Source of the DNA: Actinernus sp. WN-2022
Lineage: Eukaryota; Cnidaria; Anthozoa; Actiniaria; Actinernidae
DNA: 64,000 nt
Direction: 5' to 3'
Assembly (NCBI GenBank): GCA_030867875.1
Contig: JAOWCC010001601.1
Span: 124,001-188,000 of the forward strand
Shown: positions 11,527 through 24,833 of the stretch, piece by piece
Layout of the letters: every line of letters starts with the position of its first letter
Numbering within the stretch: position 1 is the stretch's first letter
Notes under the pieces: generated by a model
What the model was told of the DNA's origin: nothing
Seen by the model: the letters and a program-made list of their open reading frames with translations, nothing else
Database searches by the model: none
Translations under genes and position numbers: made by a program

Positions 11527-13595
11527 TAACTTACTTATGTTACCTAAATGTCAATGTGGCGCCATTTCTCGAGCTTTTAATGGATTTCGATGCACTATAC
11601 GGCAATACAACGTTCTCTTCTTGTAGATTAAGATTAATCGATGGAAGTTTCCTGTATATTGAGTACAAATACCAGAAAATGGCCTTTTTCTAACCAAACC
11701 CAAACCTCTAGCTCTCCAATAAAGAAATTATGGGATAGATCTAACACAACACAAGTAAATTATAGGCTAGAAAGGCCAGAAAAATCTTTAGCTGTCATTT
11801 GCCCTTTCAAGAAAACGGCAAAAAGACGAGTTCCTGATCTCTAGGTATTTTATGGGGGGAGGGGGGGGGAGGGTGTTTTGAGTGGAGGGGTGTAGAATTT
11901 CGAACTTTTTCGTGAACAACCGATTTGCCTGAAGTTTGGCGTGACGATTTGCTTAGTGACAATGAGCATTTTCCGCTAGGTCTGACAAAAATCGGGGAAA
12001 AAAAGTTGAAAAGTGACTTTCTGGCTTTTAAAGACAACAGGTACACATTAACTTACTTGTGTTACCTAAATGTCAATGTGGCGCCATTTCTCGAGCTTTT
12101 AATGGATTTCGATGCACTATACGGCAATACAACGTTCTCTTCCTGTAGATTAAGATTAATCGATGGAAGTTTGCTGTATATTGAGTACAAATACCAGAAA
12201 ATGGCCTTTTTCTAACCAAAGCCAAACCTCTAGCTCTCCAATAAAGAAATTATGGGAAAGATCTAACACAACACAAGTAAATTATAAGCTAAAAAGCCAG
12301 AAAAATCTTTAGCTGTCATTTGCCCTTTCAAGAAAACGGCAAAAACACGAGTTCCTGATCTCTAGGTATTTTATGGGGGGAGGGGGGAGGGTGTTTTGAG
12401 TGGAGGGGTGTAGAATTTCGAACTTTTTCGTGAACAACCGATTTGCCTGAAGTTTGGCGTGACGATTTGCTTAGTGACAATGAGCATTTTCCGCTAGGTC
12501 TGACAAAAATCGGGGAAAAAAAATTGAAAAGTGACTTTCTGGCTTTTAAAGACAACAGGTACACATTAACTTACTTATCTTACCTAAATGTCAATGTGGC
12601 GCCATTTCTCGAGCTTTTAATGGATTTCGATGCACTATACGGCAATACAACGTTCTCTTCCTGTAGATTGAGATTAATCGATGGAAGTTTCCTGTATATT
12701 GAGTACAAATACCAGAAAATGGCCTTTTTCTAACCAAACCCAAACCTCTAGCTCTCCAATAAAGAAATTATGGGATAGATCTAACACAACACAAGTAAAT
12801 TATAGGCTAGAAAGGCCAGAAAAATCTTTAGCTGTCATTTGCCCTTTCAAGAAAACGGCAAAACGACGAGTTCCTGATCTCTAGGTATTTTATGGGGGGA
12901 GGGGGGGGGAGGGTGTTTTGAGTGGAGAAGTGTAGAATTTCGAACTTTTTCGTGAACAACCGATTTGCCTGAAGTTTGGCGTGACGATTTGCTTAGTGAC
13001 AATGAGCATTTTCCGCTAGGTCTGACAAAAATCGGGGAAAAAAGTTGAAAAGTGACTTTCTGGCTTTTAAAGACAACAGGTACACATTAACTTACTTATG
13101 TTACCTAAATGTCAATGTGGCGCCATTTCTCGAGCTTTTAATGGATTTCGATGCACTATACGGCAATACAACGTTCTCTTCCTGTAGATTAAGATTAATA
13201 CATGGAAGTTTCCTGTATGTTGAGTACAAATACCAGAAAATGGCCTTTTTCTAACCAAACCCAAACCTCTAGCTCTCCAATAAAGAAATTATGGGATAGA
13301 TCTAACACAACACAAGTAAATTATAGGCTAGAAAGGCCAGAAAAATCTTTAGCTGTCATTTGCCCTTTCAAGAAAACGGCAAAAAGACGAGTTCCTGATC
13401 TCTAGGTATTTTATGGGGGGAGGGGGGAGGGTGTTTTGAGTGGAGAGGTGTAGAATTTCGTACTTTTTCGTGAACAACCGATTTGCCTGAAGTTTGGCGT
13501 GACGATTTGCTTAGTGACAATGAGCATTTTCCGCTAGGTCTGGCAAAAATCGGGGAAAAAAAGTTGAAAAGCGACTTTCTGGCTTTTAAAGACAA

Positions 13596-13732
13596 TGTAA
13601 AAGTTTATAAATGAGCGACCACGAACAACACTCCACTGGTATACGTCGGATCAAACAATGATCTAAATGGTTCGCAGATTAAGAAATAAGTAGAATGAAG
13701 AATAAACAATACGACGTAGAATTATACGGATT
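13596..13732. repeat. LI segment, copy 7
   Basis: Counterpart of copy 1 in the second large duplicated block (offset 12,747). Confidence 0.94.
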
Positions 13733-15287
13733 TAACTTACTTATGTTACCTAAATGTCAATGTGGCGCCATTTCTCGAGCTTTTAATGGATTTCGATGCA
13801 CTATACGGCAATACAACGTTCTCTTCCTTTACATTAAGATTAATCGATGGAAGTTTGCTGTATATTGAGTACAAATACCAGAAAATGGCCTTTTTCTAAC
13901 CAAACCCAAACCTCTAGCTCTCCAATAAAGAAATTATTGGATAGATCGAACACAACACAAGTAAATTATAGGCTAGAAAGGCCAGAAAAATCTTTAGCTG
14001 TCATTTGCCCTTTCAAGAAAACGGCAAAAAGACGCGTTCCTGATCTCTAGGTATTTTATGGGGGGGGGGGGGTGTTTTGAGTGGAGGGGTGTAGAATTTC
14101 GAACTTTTTCGCGAACAACCGATTTGCCTGAAGTTTGGCGTGACGATTTGCTTAGTGACAATGAGCATTTTTCGCTAGGTCTGACAAAAATCGGGGGAAA
14201 AAAGTTGAAAAGTGACTTTCTGGCTTTTAAAGACAACAGGTACACATTTAACTTACTTATGTTACCTAAATGTCAATGTGGCGCCATTTCTCGAGCTTTT
14301 CATGGATTTCGATGCACTATACGGCAATACAACGTTCTCTTCCTGTAGATTAAGATTAATCGATGGAAGTTGGCTGTATCTTGAGTACAAATACCAGAAA
14401 ATGGCCTTTTTCTAACCAAACCCAAACCTCTAGCTCTCCAATAAAGAAATTATGGGATAGATCTAACACAACACAAGTAAATTATAGGCTAGAAAGGCCA
14501 GAAAAATCTTTAGCTGTCATTTGCCCTTTCAAGAAAACGGCAAAAAGACGAGTTCCTGATCTCTAGGTATTTTATGGGGGGAGGGAGGGGGGGGGAGGGT
14601 GTTTTGTGTGGAGGGGTGTAGAATTTCGAACTTTTTCGTGAACAACCGATTTGCCTGAAGTTTGGCGTGACGATTTGCTTAGTGACAATGAGCATTTTCC
14701 GCTAGGTCTGACAAAAATCGGGGGGAAAAAGTTGAAAAGTGACTTTCTGGCTTTTAAAGACAACAGGTACACATTAACTTACTTATGTTACCTAAATGTC
14801 AATGTGGCGCCATTTCTCGAGCTTTTAATGGATTTCGATGCACTATACGGCAATACAACGTTCTCTTCCTGTAGATTAATATTAATCGATGGAAGTTTAC
14901 TGTATATTGAGTACAAATACCAGAAAATGGCCTTTTTCTAACCAAACCCAAACCTCTAGCTCTCCAATAAAGAAATTATGGGATAGATCTAACACAACAC
15001 AAGTAAATTATAGGCTAGAAAGGCCAGACAAATCTTTAGCTGTCATTTGCCCTTTCAAGAAAACGGGAGAAAGACGAGTTCCTGATCTCTAGGTATTTTA
15101 TGGGGGGAGGGGGGGGGGGAGGGTGTTTTGAGTGGAGCGGTATAGAATTTCGAACTTTTTCGTGAACAACCGATTTGCCTGAAGTTTGGCGTGACGATTT
15201 GCTTAGTGACAATGAGCATTTTCCGTTAGGTCTGACAAAAATCGGGGGAAAAATGTTGAAAAGTGACTTTCTGGCTTTTAAAGACAA

Positions 15288-15424
15288 TGTAAAAGTTTAT
15301 AAATGAGCGACCACGAACAACACTCCACTGGTATACGTCGGATCAAACAATGATCTAAATGGTTCGCATATTAAGAAATAAGTAGAATGAAGAATAAACA
15401 ATACGACGTAGAATTATACGGATT
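15288..15424. repeat. LI segment, copy 8
   Basis: Shares the TTCGCATATT variant with copy 2, as expected from the large duplication. Confidence 0.94.
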
Positions 15425-15538
15425 TAACTTACTTATGTTACCTAAATGTCAATGTGGCGCCATTTCTCGAGCTTTTAATGGATTTCGATGCACTATACGG
15501 CAATACAACGTTCTCTTTCTGTAGATTAAGATTAATCG

Positions 15539-17122
15539 ATGGAAGTTTACTGTATATTGAGTACAAATACCAGAAAATGGCCTTTTTCTAACAAAACCCA
15601 AACCTCTAGCTCTCCAATAAAGAAATTATGGGATAGATCTAACACAACACAAGTAAATTATAGGCTAGAAAGGCCAGAAAAATCTTTAGCTGTCATTTGC
15701 CCTTTCAAGAAAACGGCAAAAAGACGAGTTCCTGATTTCTAGGTATTTTATGGGGGGAGGGGGGGGGGGAGGGGGGGGGGGGAGGGTGTTTTGAGTGGAG
15801 GGGTGTAGAATTTCGAACTTTTTCGTGAACAACCGATTTGCCTGAAGTTTGGCGTGACGATTTGCTTAGTGACAATGAGCATTTTCCGCTAGGTCTGACA
15901 AAAATCGGGGGAAAAAAGTTGAAAAGTGACTTTCTGGCTTTTAAAGACAACAGGTACACATTAACTTACTTATGTTACCTAAATGTCAATGTGGCGCCAT
16001 TTCTCGAGCTTTTAATGGATTTAGATGCACTATACGGCAATACAACGTTCTCTTCCTGTAGATTAAGATTAATCGATGGAAGTTTCCTGTATGTTGAGTA
16101 CAAATACCAGAAAATGGCCTTTTTCTAACCACACCCAAACCTCTAGCTCTCCAATAAAGAAATTATGGGATAGATCTAACATAACACCAGTAAATTATAG
16201 GCTAGAAAGGCCAGAAAAATCTTTAGCTGTCATTTGCCCTTTCAAGAAAACAACAAAAAGACGAGTTCCTGATCTCTAGGTATTTTATGGGGGGAGGGGG
16301 GGGGGGGGGGAGGGTGTTTTGAGTGGAGGGGTGTAGAATTTCGAACTTTTTCGTGAACAACCGATTTGCCTGAAGTTTGGCGTGACGATTTGCTTAGTGA
16401 CAATGAGCGTTTTCCGCTAGGTCTGACAAAAATCGGGGGAAAAAGGTTGAAAAGTGACTTTCTGGCTTTTCAAGACAACAGGTACACATTAACTTACTTA
16501 TGTTACCTAAATGTCAACGTGGCGCCATTTCGCGAGCTTTTAATGGATTTCGATGCACTATACGGCAATACAACGTTCTCTTCCTGTAGATTAAGATTAA
16601 TCGATGGAAGTTTGCTGTATATTGAGTACAAATACCAGAAAATGGCCTTTTTCTAACCAAACCCAAACCTCTAGCTCTCCAATAAAGAAATTATGGGATA
16701 GATCTAACACAACACAAGTAAATTATAGGCTAGAAAGGCCAGAAAAATCTTTAGCTGTCATTTGCCCTTTCAAGAAAACGGCAAAAAGACGAGTTCCTGA
16801 TCTCTAGGTATTTTGTGGGGGGGGGGGGGGGCTGTTTTGAGTGGAGGGGTGTAGAATTTCGAACTTTTTCGTGAACAACCGATTTGCCTGAAGTTTGGCG
16901 TGACGATTTGCTTAGTGACAATGAGCATTTTTCGCTAGGTCTGACAAAAATCGGGGGAAAAAAGTTGAAAAGTGACTTTCTGGCTTTTAAAGACAACAGG
17001 TACACATTTAACTTACTTATGTTACCTAAATGTCAATTTGGCGCCATTTCTCGAGCTTTTCATGGATTTCGATGCACTATACGGCAATACAACGTTCTCT
17101 TCCTGTAGATTAAGATTAATCG
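15539..17122. repeat. Three-monomer block, copy 2 of 6
   Basis: Anchors 15539 (L), 16076 and 16604. It lies within copy 2 of the large duplicated block and is accordingly the closest match to the trio at 2792. Confidence 0.9.
15752..15786 (+). repeat. Double G tract, G6 A G11 A G12 A G3
   Basis: Counterpart of 3005-3038 in the large duplication; one G longer. Confidence 0.9.
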
Positions 17123-18170
17123 ATGGAAGTTGGCTGTATATTGAGTACAAATACCAGAAAATGGCCTTTTTCTAACCAAACCCAAACCTCTAGCTCTCCA
17201 ATAAAGAAATTATGGGATAGATCTAACACAACACAAGTAAATTATAGGCTAGAAAGGCCAGAAAAATCTTTAGCTGTCATTTGCCCTTTCAAGAAAACGG
17301 CAAAAAGACGAGTTCCTGATCTCTAGGTATTTTATGGGGGGAGGGAGGGGGGGGAGGGTGTTTTGAGTGGAGGGGTGTAGAATTTCGAACTTTTTCGTGA
17401 ACAACCGATTTGCCTGAAGTTTGGCGTGACGATTTGCTTAGTGACAATGAGCATTTTCCGCTAGGTCTGACAAAAATCGGGAAAAAAAATTTGAAAAGTG
17501 ACTTTCTGGCTTTTAAAGACAACAGGTACACATTAACTTACTTATCTTACCTAAATGTCAATGTGGCGCCATTTCTCGAGCTTTTAATGGATTTCGATGC
17601 ACTATACGGCAATACCACGTTCTCTTCCTGTAGATTGAGATTAATCGATGGAAGTTTCCTGTATATTGAGTACAAATACCAGAAAATGGCCTTTTTCTAA
17701 CCAAACCCAAACCTCTAGCTCTCCAATAAAGAAATTATGGGATAGATCTAACACAACACAAGTAAATTATAGGCTAGAAAGGCCAGAAAAATCTTTAGCT
17801 GTCATTTGCCCTTTCAAGAAAACGGCAAAAAGACGAGTTCCTGATCTCTAGGTATTTTATGGGGGGAGGGGGGGGGGAGGGTGTTTTGAGTGGAGAGGTG
17901 TAGAATTTCGAACTTTTTCGTGAACAACCGATTTGCCTGAAGTTTGGCGTGACGATTTGCTTAGTGACAATGAGCATTTTCCGCTAGGTCTGACAAAAAT
18001 CGGGAGAAAAAAGTTGAAAAGTGACTTTCTGGCTTTTAAAGACAACAGGTACACACTAACTTACTTATGTTACCTAAATGTCAATGTGGCGCCATTTCTC
18101 GAGCTTTTAATGGATTTCGATGCACTATACGGCAATACAACGTTCTCTTTCTGTAGATTAAGATTAATCG

Positions 18171-19747
18171 ATGGAAGTTTACTGTATATTGAGTACAAAT
18201 ACCAGAAAATGGCCTTTTTCTAACAAAACCCAAACCTCTAGCTCTCCAATAAAGAAATTATGGGATAGATCTAACACAACACAAGTAAATTATAGGCTAG
18301 AAAGGCCAGAAAAATCTTTAGCTGTCATTTGCCCTTTCAAGAAAACGGCAAAAAGACGAGTTCCTGATTTCTAGGTATTTTATGGGGGGAGGGGGGGGGG
18401 GGGAGGGGGGGGGGGGGAGGGTGTTTTGAGTGGAGGGGTGTAGAATTTCGAACTTTTTCGTGAACAACCGATTTGCCTGAAGTTTGGCGTGACGATTTGC
18501 TTAGTGACAATGAGCATTTTCCGCTAGGTCTGACAAAAATCGGGGGAAAAAAGTTGAAAAGTGACTTTCTGGCTTTTAAAGACAACAGGTACACATTAAC
18601 TTACTTATGTTACCTAAATGTCAATGTGGCGCCATTTCTCGAGCTTTTAATGGATTTAGATGCACTATACGGCAATACAACGTTCTCTTCCTGTAGATTA
18701 AGATTAATCGATGGAAGTTTCCTGTATGTTGAGTACAAATACCAGAAAATGGCCTTTTTCTAACCACACCCAAACCTCTAGCTCTCCAATAAAGAAATTA
18801 TGGGATAGATCTAACATAACACCAGTAAATTATAGGCTAGAAAGGCCAGAAAAATCTTTAGCTGTCATTTGCCCTTTCAAGAAAACAACAAAAAGACGAG
18901 TTCCTGATCTCTAGGTATTTTATGGGGGGAGGGGGGGGGGGGGGTGTTTTGAGTGGAGGGGTGTAGAATTTCGAACTTTTTCGTGAACAACCGATTTGCC
19001 TGAAGTTTGGCGTGACGATTTGCTTAGTGACAATGAGCGTTTTCCGCTAGGTCTGACAAAAATCGGGGGAAAAAGGTTGAAAAGTGACTTTCTGGCTTTT
19101 CAAGACAACAGGTACACATTAACTTACTTATGTTACCTAAATGTCAACGTGGCGCCATTTCGCGAGCTTTTAATGGATTTCGATGCACTATACGGCAATA
19201 CAACGTTCTCTTCCTGTAGATTAAGATTAATCGATGGAAGTTTGCTGTATATTGAGTACAAATACCAGAAAATGGCCTTTTTCTAACCAAACCCAAACCT
19301 CTAGCTCTCCAATAAAGAAATTATGGGATAGATCTAACACAACACAAGTAAATTATAGGCTAGAAAGGCCAGAAAAATCTTTAGCTGTCATTTGCCCTTT
19401 CAAGAAAACGGCAAAAAGACGAGTTCCTGATCTCTAGGTATTTTATGGGGGGGGGGGTGTTTTGAGTGGAGGGATGTAGAATTTCGAACTTTTTCGTGAA
19501 CAACCGATTTGACTGAAGTTTGGCGTGACGATTTGCTTAGTGACAATGAGCATTTTTCGCTAGGTCTGACAAAAATCGGGGGAAAAAAGTTGAAAAGTGA
19601 CTTTCTGGCTTTTAAAGACAACAGGTACACATTTAACTTACTTATGTTACCTAAATGTCAATGTGGCGCCATTTCTCGAGCTTTTCATGGATTTCGATGC
19701 ACTATACGGCAATACAACGTTCTCTTCCTGTAGATTAAGATTAATCG
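18171..19747. repeat. Three-monomer block, copy 3 of 6
   Basis: Anchors 18171, 18711 and 19234. Here the first monomer is S rather than L: the CTAACAAAACCC half is joined upstream to a CGGGAGAAAAAAG / ACACACTAAC left half, a combination that recurs at 23301 and 24349. Its double G tract is the longest of the set (G6 A G13 A G13 A G3). Confidence 0.88.
18384..18421 (+). repeat. Double G tract, G6 A G13 A G13 A G3
   Basis: The longest A-interrupted tract in the window. Confidence 0.9.
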
Positions 19748-21191
19748 ATGGAAGTTGGCTGTATATTGAGTACAAATACCAGAAAATGGCCTTTTTCTAA
19801 CCAAACCCAAACCTCTAGCTCTCCAATAAAGAAATTATGGGATAGATCTAACACAACACAAGTAAATTATAGGCTAGAAAGGCCAGAAAAATCTTTAGCT
19901 GTCATTTGCCCTTTCAAGAAAACGGCAAAAAGACGAGTTCCTGATCTCTAGGTATTTTATGGGGGGAGGGAGGGGGGGGGAGGGTATTTTGAGTGGAGGG
20001 GTGTAGAATTTCGAACTTTTTCGTGAACAACCGATTTGCCTGAAGTTTGGCGTGACGATTTGCTTAGTGACAATGAGCATTTTCCGCTAGGTCTGACAAA
20101 AATCGGGAAAAAAAAATTGAAAAGTGACTTTCTGGCTTTTAAAGACAACAGGTACACATTAACTTACTTATCTTACCTAAATGTCAATGTGGCGCCATTT
20201 CTCGAGCTTTTAATGGATTTCGATGCACTATACGGCAATACAACGTTCTCTTCCTGTAGATTGAGATTAATCGATGGAAGTTTCCTGTATATTGAGTACA
20301 AATACCAGAAAATGGCCTTTTTCTAACCAAACCCAAACCTCTAGCTCTCCAATAAAGAAATTATGGGATAGATCTAACACAACACAAGTAAATTATAGGC
20401 TAGAAAGGCCAGAAAAATCTTTAGCTGTCATTTGCCCTTTCAAGAAAACGGCAAAAAGACGAGTTCCTGATCTCTAGGTATTTTATGGGGGGAGGGGGGG
20501 GGGGAGGGTGTTTTGAGTGGAGAGGTGTAGAATTTCGAACTTTTTCGTGAACAACCGATTTGCCTGAAGTTTGGCGTGACGATTTGCTTAGTGACAATGA
20601 GCATTTTCCGCTAGGTCTGACAAAAATCGGGGAAAAAAGTTGAAAAGTGACTTTCTGGCTTTTAAAGACAACAGGTACACATTAACTTACTTATGTTACC
20701 TAAATGTCAATGTGGCGCCATTTCTCGAGCTTTTAATGGATTTCGATGCACTATACGGCAATACAACGTTCTCTTCCTGTAGATTAAGATTAATCCATGG
20801 AAGTTTCCTGTATGTTGAGTACAAATACCAGAAAATGGCCTTTTTCTAACCAAACCCAAACCTCTAGCTCTCCAATAAAGAAATTATGGGATAGATCTAA
20901 CACAACACAAGTAAATTATAGGCTAGAAAGGCCAGAAAAATCTTTAGCTGTCATTTGCCCTTTCAAGAAAACGGCAAAAAGACGAGTTCCTGATCTCTAG
21001 GTATTTTATGGGGGGAGGGGGGAGGGTGTTTTGAGTGGAGAGGTGTAGAATTTCGTACTTTTTCGTGAACAACCGATTTGCCTGAAGTTTGGCGTGACGA
21101 TTTGCTTAGTGACAATGAGCATTTTCCGCTAGGTCTGGCAAAAATCGGGGGGAAAAAAGTTGAAAAGCGACTTTCTGGCTTTTAAAGACAA

Positions 21192-21328
21192 TGTAAAAGT
21201 TTATAAATGAGCGACCACGAACAACACTCCACTGGTATACGTCGGATCAAACAATGATCTAAATGGTTCGCAGATTAAGAAATAAGTAGAATGAAGAATA
21301 AACAATACGACGTAGAATTATACGGATT
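21192..21328. repeat. LI segment, copy 9
   Basis: Heads the three-monomer block at 21443 and is preceded by a G6A6 run. Confidence 0.94.
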
Positions 21329-21442
21329 TAACTTACTTATGTTACCTAAATGTCAATGTGGCGCCATTTCTCGAGCTTTTAATGGATTTCGATGCACTAT
21401 ACGGCAATACAACGTTCTCTTTCTGTAGATTAAGATTAATCG

Positions 21443-23014
21443 ATGGAAGTTTACTGTATATTGAGTACAAATACCAGAAAATGGCCTTTTTCTAACAAAA
21501 CCCAAACCTCTAGCTCTCCAATAAAGAAATTATGGGATAGTTCTAACACAACACAAGTAAATTATAGGCTAGAAAGGCCAGAAAAATCTTTAGCTGTCAT
21601 TTGCCCTTTCAAGAAAACGGCAAAAAGACGAGTTCCTGATTTCTAGGTATTTTATGGGGGGAGGGGGGGGGAGGGGGGGGGGGGGAGGGTGTTTTGAGTG
21701 GAGGGGTGTAGAATTTCGAACTTTTTCGTGAACAACCGATTTGCCTGAAGTTTGGCGTGACGATTTGCTTAGTGACAATGAGCATTTTCGCTAGGTCTGA
21801 CAAAAATCGGGGGGAAAAAGTTGAAAAGTGACTTTCTGGCTTTTAAAGACAACAGGTACACATTAACTTACTTATGTTACCTAAATGTCAATGTGGCGCC
21901 ATTTCTCGAGCTTTTAATGGATTTAGATGCACTATACGGCAATACAACGTTCTCTTCCTGTAGATTAAGATTAATCGATGGAAGTTTCCTGTATGTTGAG
22001 TACAAATACCAGAAAATGGCCTTTTTCTAACCACACCCAAACCTCTAGCTCTCCAATAAAGAAATTATGGGATAGATCTAACATAACACCAGTAAATTAT
22101 AGGCTAGAAAGGCCAGAAAAATCTTTAGCTGTCATTTGCCCTTTCAAGAAAACAACAAAAAGACGAGTTCCTGATCTCTAGGTATTTTATGGGGGGGAGG
22201 GGGGGGGGGAGGGTGTTTTGAGTGGAGGAGTGTAGAATTTCGAACTTTTTCGTGAACAACCGATTTGCCTGAAGTTTGGCGTGACGATTTGCTTAGTGAC
22301 AATGAGCGTTTTCCGCTAGGTCTGACAAAAATCGGGGGAAAAGGTTGAAAAGTGACTTTCTGGCTTTTCAAGACAACAGGTACACATTAACTTACTTATG
22401 TTACCTAAATGTCAACGTGGCGCCATTTCGCGAGCTTTTAATGGATTTCGATGCACTATACGGCAATACAACGTTCTCTTCCTGTAGATTAAGATTAATC
22501 GATGGAAGTTTGCTGTATATTGAGTACAAATACCAGAAAATGGCCTTTTTCTAACCAAACCCAAACCTCTAGCTCTCCAATAAAGAAATTATGGGATAGA
22601 TCTAACACAACACAAGTAAATTATAGGCTAGAAAGGCCAGAAAAATATTTAGCTGTCATTTGCCCTTTCAAGAAAACGGCAAAAGACGAGTTCCTGATCT
22701 CTAGGTATTTTATGGGGGGAGGGGGTGTTTTGAGTGGAGGGGTGTAGAATTTCGAACTTTTTCGTGAACAACCGATTTGCCTGAAGTTTGGCGTGACGAT
22801 TTGCTTAGTGACAATGAGCATTTTCCGCTAGGTCTGACAAAAATCGGGGGGAAAAAGTTGAAAAGTGACTTTCTGGCTTTTAAAGACAACAGGTACACAT
22901 TAACTTACTTATGTTACCTAAATGTCAATGTGGCGCCATTTCTCGAGCTTTTAATGGATTTCGATGCACTATACGGCAATACAACGTTCTCTTCCTGTAG
23001 ATTAAGATTAATCG
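21443..23014. repeat. Three-monomer block, copy 4 of 6
   Basis: Anchors 21443 (L), 21978 and 22502. Private changes are a C deletion (CATTTTCGCTA near 21785), an A deletion (GGCAAAAGACG near 22680) and GATAGTTCTAAC in the first monomer. The last is shared with the copies at 25768 and 28007. Confidence 0.88.
21656..21689 (+). repeat. Double G tract, G6 A G9 A G13 A G3
   Basis: Follows the first monomer of trio copy 4. Confidence 0.9.
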
Positions 23015-24833
23015 ATGGAAGTTTCCTGTATATTGAGTACAAATACCAGAAAATGGCCTTTTTCTAACCAAACCCAAACCTCTAGCTCTCCAATAAAGAA
23101 ATTATGGGATAGATCTACCACAACACAAGTAAATTATAGGCTAGAAAGGCCAGAAAAATCTTTAGCTGTCATTTGCCCTTTCAAGAAAACGGCAAAAAGT
23201 CGAGTTCCTGATCTCTAGGTATTTTATGGGGGGAGGGGGGGGGGGAGGGTGTTTTGAGTGGAGGGGTGTAGAATTTCGAACTTTTTCGTGAACAACCGAT
23301 TTGCCTGAAGTTTGGCGTGACGATTTGCTTAGTGACAATGAGCATTTTCCGCTAGGTCTGACAAAAATCGGGAGAAAAAAGTTGAAAAGTGACTTTCTGG
23401 CTTTTAAAGACAACAGGTACACACTAACTTACTTATGTTACCTAAATGTCAATGTGGCGCCATTTCTCGAGCTTTTAATGGATTTCGATGCACTATACGG
23501 CAATACAACGTTCTCTTTCTGTAGATTAAGATTAATCGATGGAAGTTTACTGTATATTGAGTACAAATACCAGAAAATGGCCTTTTTCTAACAAAACCCA
23601 AACCTCTAGCTCTCCAATAAAGAAATTATGGGATAGATCTAACACAACACAAGTAAATTATAGGCTAGAAAGGCCAGAAAAATCTTTAGCTGTCATTTGC
23701 CCTTTCAAGAAAACGGCAAAAAGACGAGTTCCTGATCTCTAGGTATTTTATGGGGGGAGGTGGGGGGGAGGGTGTTTTGAGTGGAGGGGTGTAGAATTTC
23801 GAACTTTTTCGTGAACAACCGATTTGCCTGAAGTTTGGCGTGACGATTTGCTTAGTGACAATGAGCATTTTCCGCTAGGTCTGACAAAAATCGGGGGAAA
23901 AAAGTTGAAAAGTGACTTTCTGGCTTTTAAAGACAACAGGTACACATTAACTTACTTATGTTACCTAAATGTCAATGTGGCGCCATTTCTCGAGCTTTTA
24001 ATGGATTTCGATGCACTATACGGCAATACAACGTTCTCTTCCTGTAGATTAAGATTAATCGATGGAAGTTTCCTGTATATTGAGTACAAATACCAGAAAA
24101 TGGCCTTTTTCTAACCAAACCCAAACCTCTAGCTCTCCAATAAAGAAATTATGGGATAGATCTACCACAACACAAGTAAATTATAGGCTAGAAAGGCCAG
24201 AAAAATCTTTAGCTGTCATTTGCCCTTTCAAGAAAACGGCAAAAAGTCGAGTTCCTGATCTCTAGGTATTTTATGGGGGGAGGGGGGGGGGGGAGGGTGT
24301 TTTGAGTGGAGGGGTGTAGAATTTCGAACTTTTTCGTGAACAACCGATTTGCCTGAAGTTTGGCGTGACGATTTGCTTAGTGACAATGAGCATTTTCCGC
24401 TAGGTCTGACAAAAATCGGGAGAAAAAAGTTGAAAAGTGACTTTCTGGCTTTTAAAGACAACAGGTACACACTAACTTACTTATGTTACCTAAATGTCAA
24501 TGTGGCGCCATTTCTCGAGCTTTTAATGGATTTCGATGCACTATACGGCAATACAACGTTCTCTTTCTGTAGATTAAGATTAATCGATGGAAGTTTACTG
24601 TATATTGAGTACAAATACCAGAAAATGGCCTTTTTCTAACAAAACCCAAACCTCTAGCTCTCCAATAAAGAAATTATGGGATAGATCTAACACAACACAA
24701 GTAAATTATAGGCTAGAAAGGCCAGAAAAATCTTTAGCTGTCATTTGCCCTTTCAAGAAAACGGCAAAAAGACGAGTTCCTGATTTCTAGGTATTTTATG
24801 GGGGGAGGGGGGGGGGGAGGGGGGGGGGGAGGG
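22777..24833. repeat. 1.05-kb dimer, two tandem copies
   Basis: Anchors 23015/23539 and 24062/24587 with offset 1,047-1,048. The first member has GATCTACCACAAC and AAAAAGTCGAG. The second has CGGGAGAAAAAAG, ACACACTAAC and CTAACAAAACCC. The copies differ at GATCTCTAG (near 23740) versus GATTTCTAG (near 24788) and in the following G tract. Confidence 0.9.
24800..24833 (+). repeat. Double G tract, G6 A G11 A G11 A G3
   Basis: Left flank GATTTCTAG is trio-type. The right flank GAGAGGTG leads into a CCATGG monomer and not into trio member two. Confidence 0.9.

Larger units (their letters stand above)
7224..13846. repeat. 2.21-kb four-monomer HOR, three turns
   Basis: The turns start at anchors 7224, 9432 (L) and 11641 (L), with offsets 2208-2209. 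The order is a TTCTTGTAG monomer, then a TTGTGTTACC monomer whose 3' part carries CCAAAGCC and AAGCTAAAA, then a TTATCTTACC monomer with the G3A9 run, then an ATACATGG monomer. The first turn begins with an S monomer where the others have L. Private changes include a T deletion near 10940 (GGATTCGATG) and loss of two bases near 12293. The third turn grades into the large duplicated block. Confidence 0.9.
12748..17865. repeat. Large duplicated block, copy 2
   Basis: Second copy of the nine-monomer block, with anchors 13202, 13847 (L), 14363, 14889, 15539 (L), 16076, 16604, 17123 and 17648. Similarity ends where copy 1 has G6 A G6 A and a TTTCGTAC monomer, but this copy has G6 A G8 A and TTTCGAAC. 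Its left part also belongs to the third turn of the 2.21-kb HOR. Duplication of the large block therefore came after, or was built over, that HOR. Confidence 0.93.
17866..20796. repeat. Partial re-duplication of the 15.5-17.9 kb segment
   Basis: Anchors 18171 to 20274 repeat 15539 to 17648 in the same order at an offset of about 2,626-2,635. The variation comes from G-tract length. The 19748 monomer carries GGAAGTTGGCTG like 1616, 4373, 14363 and 17123. The 20274 monomer carries TTATCTTACC and the G3A9 run. Confidence 0.82.
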
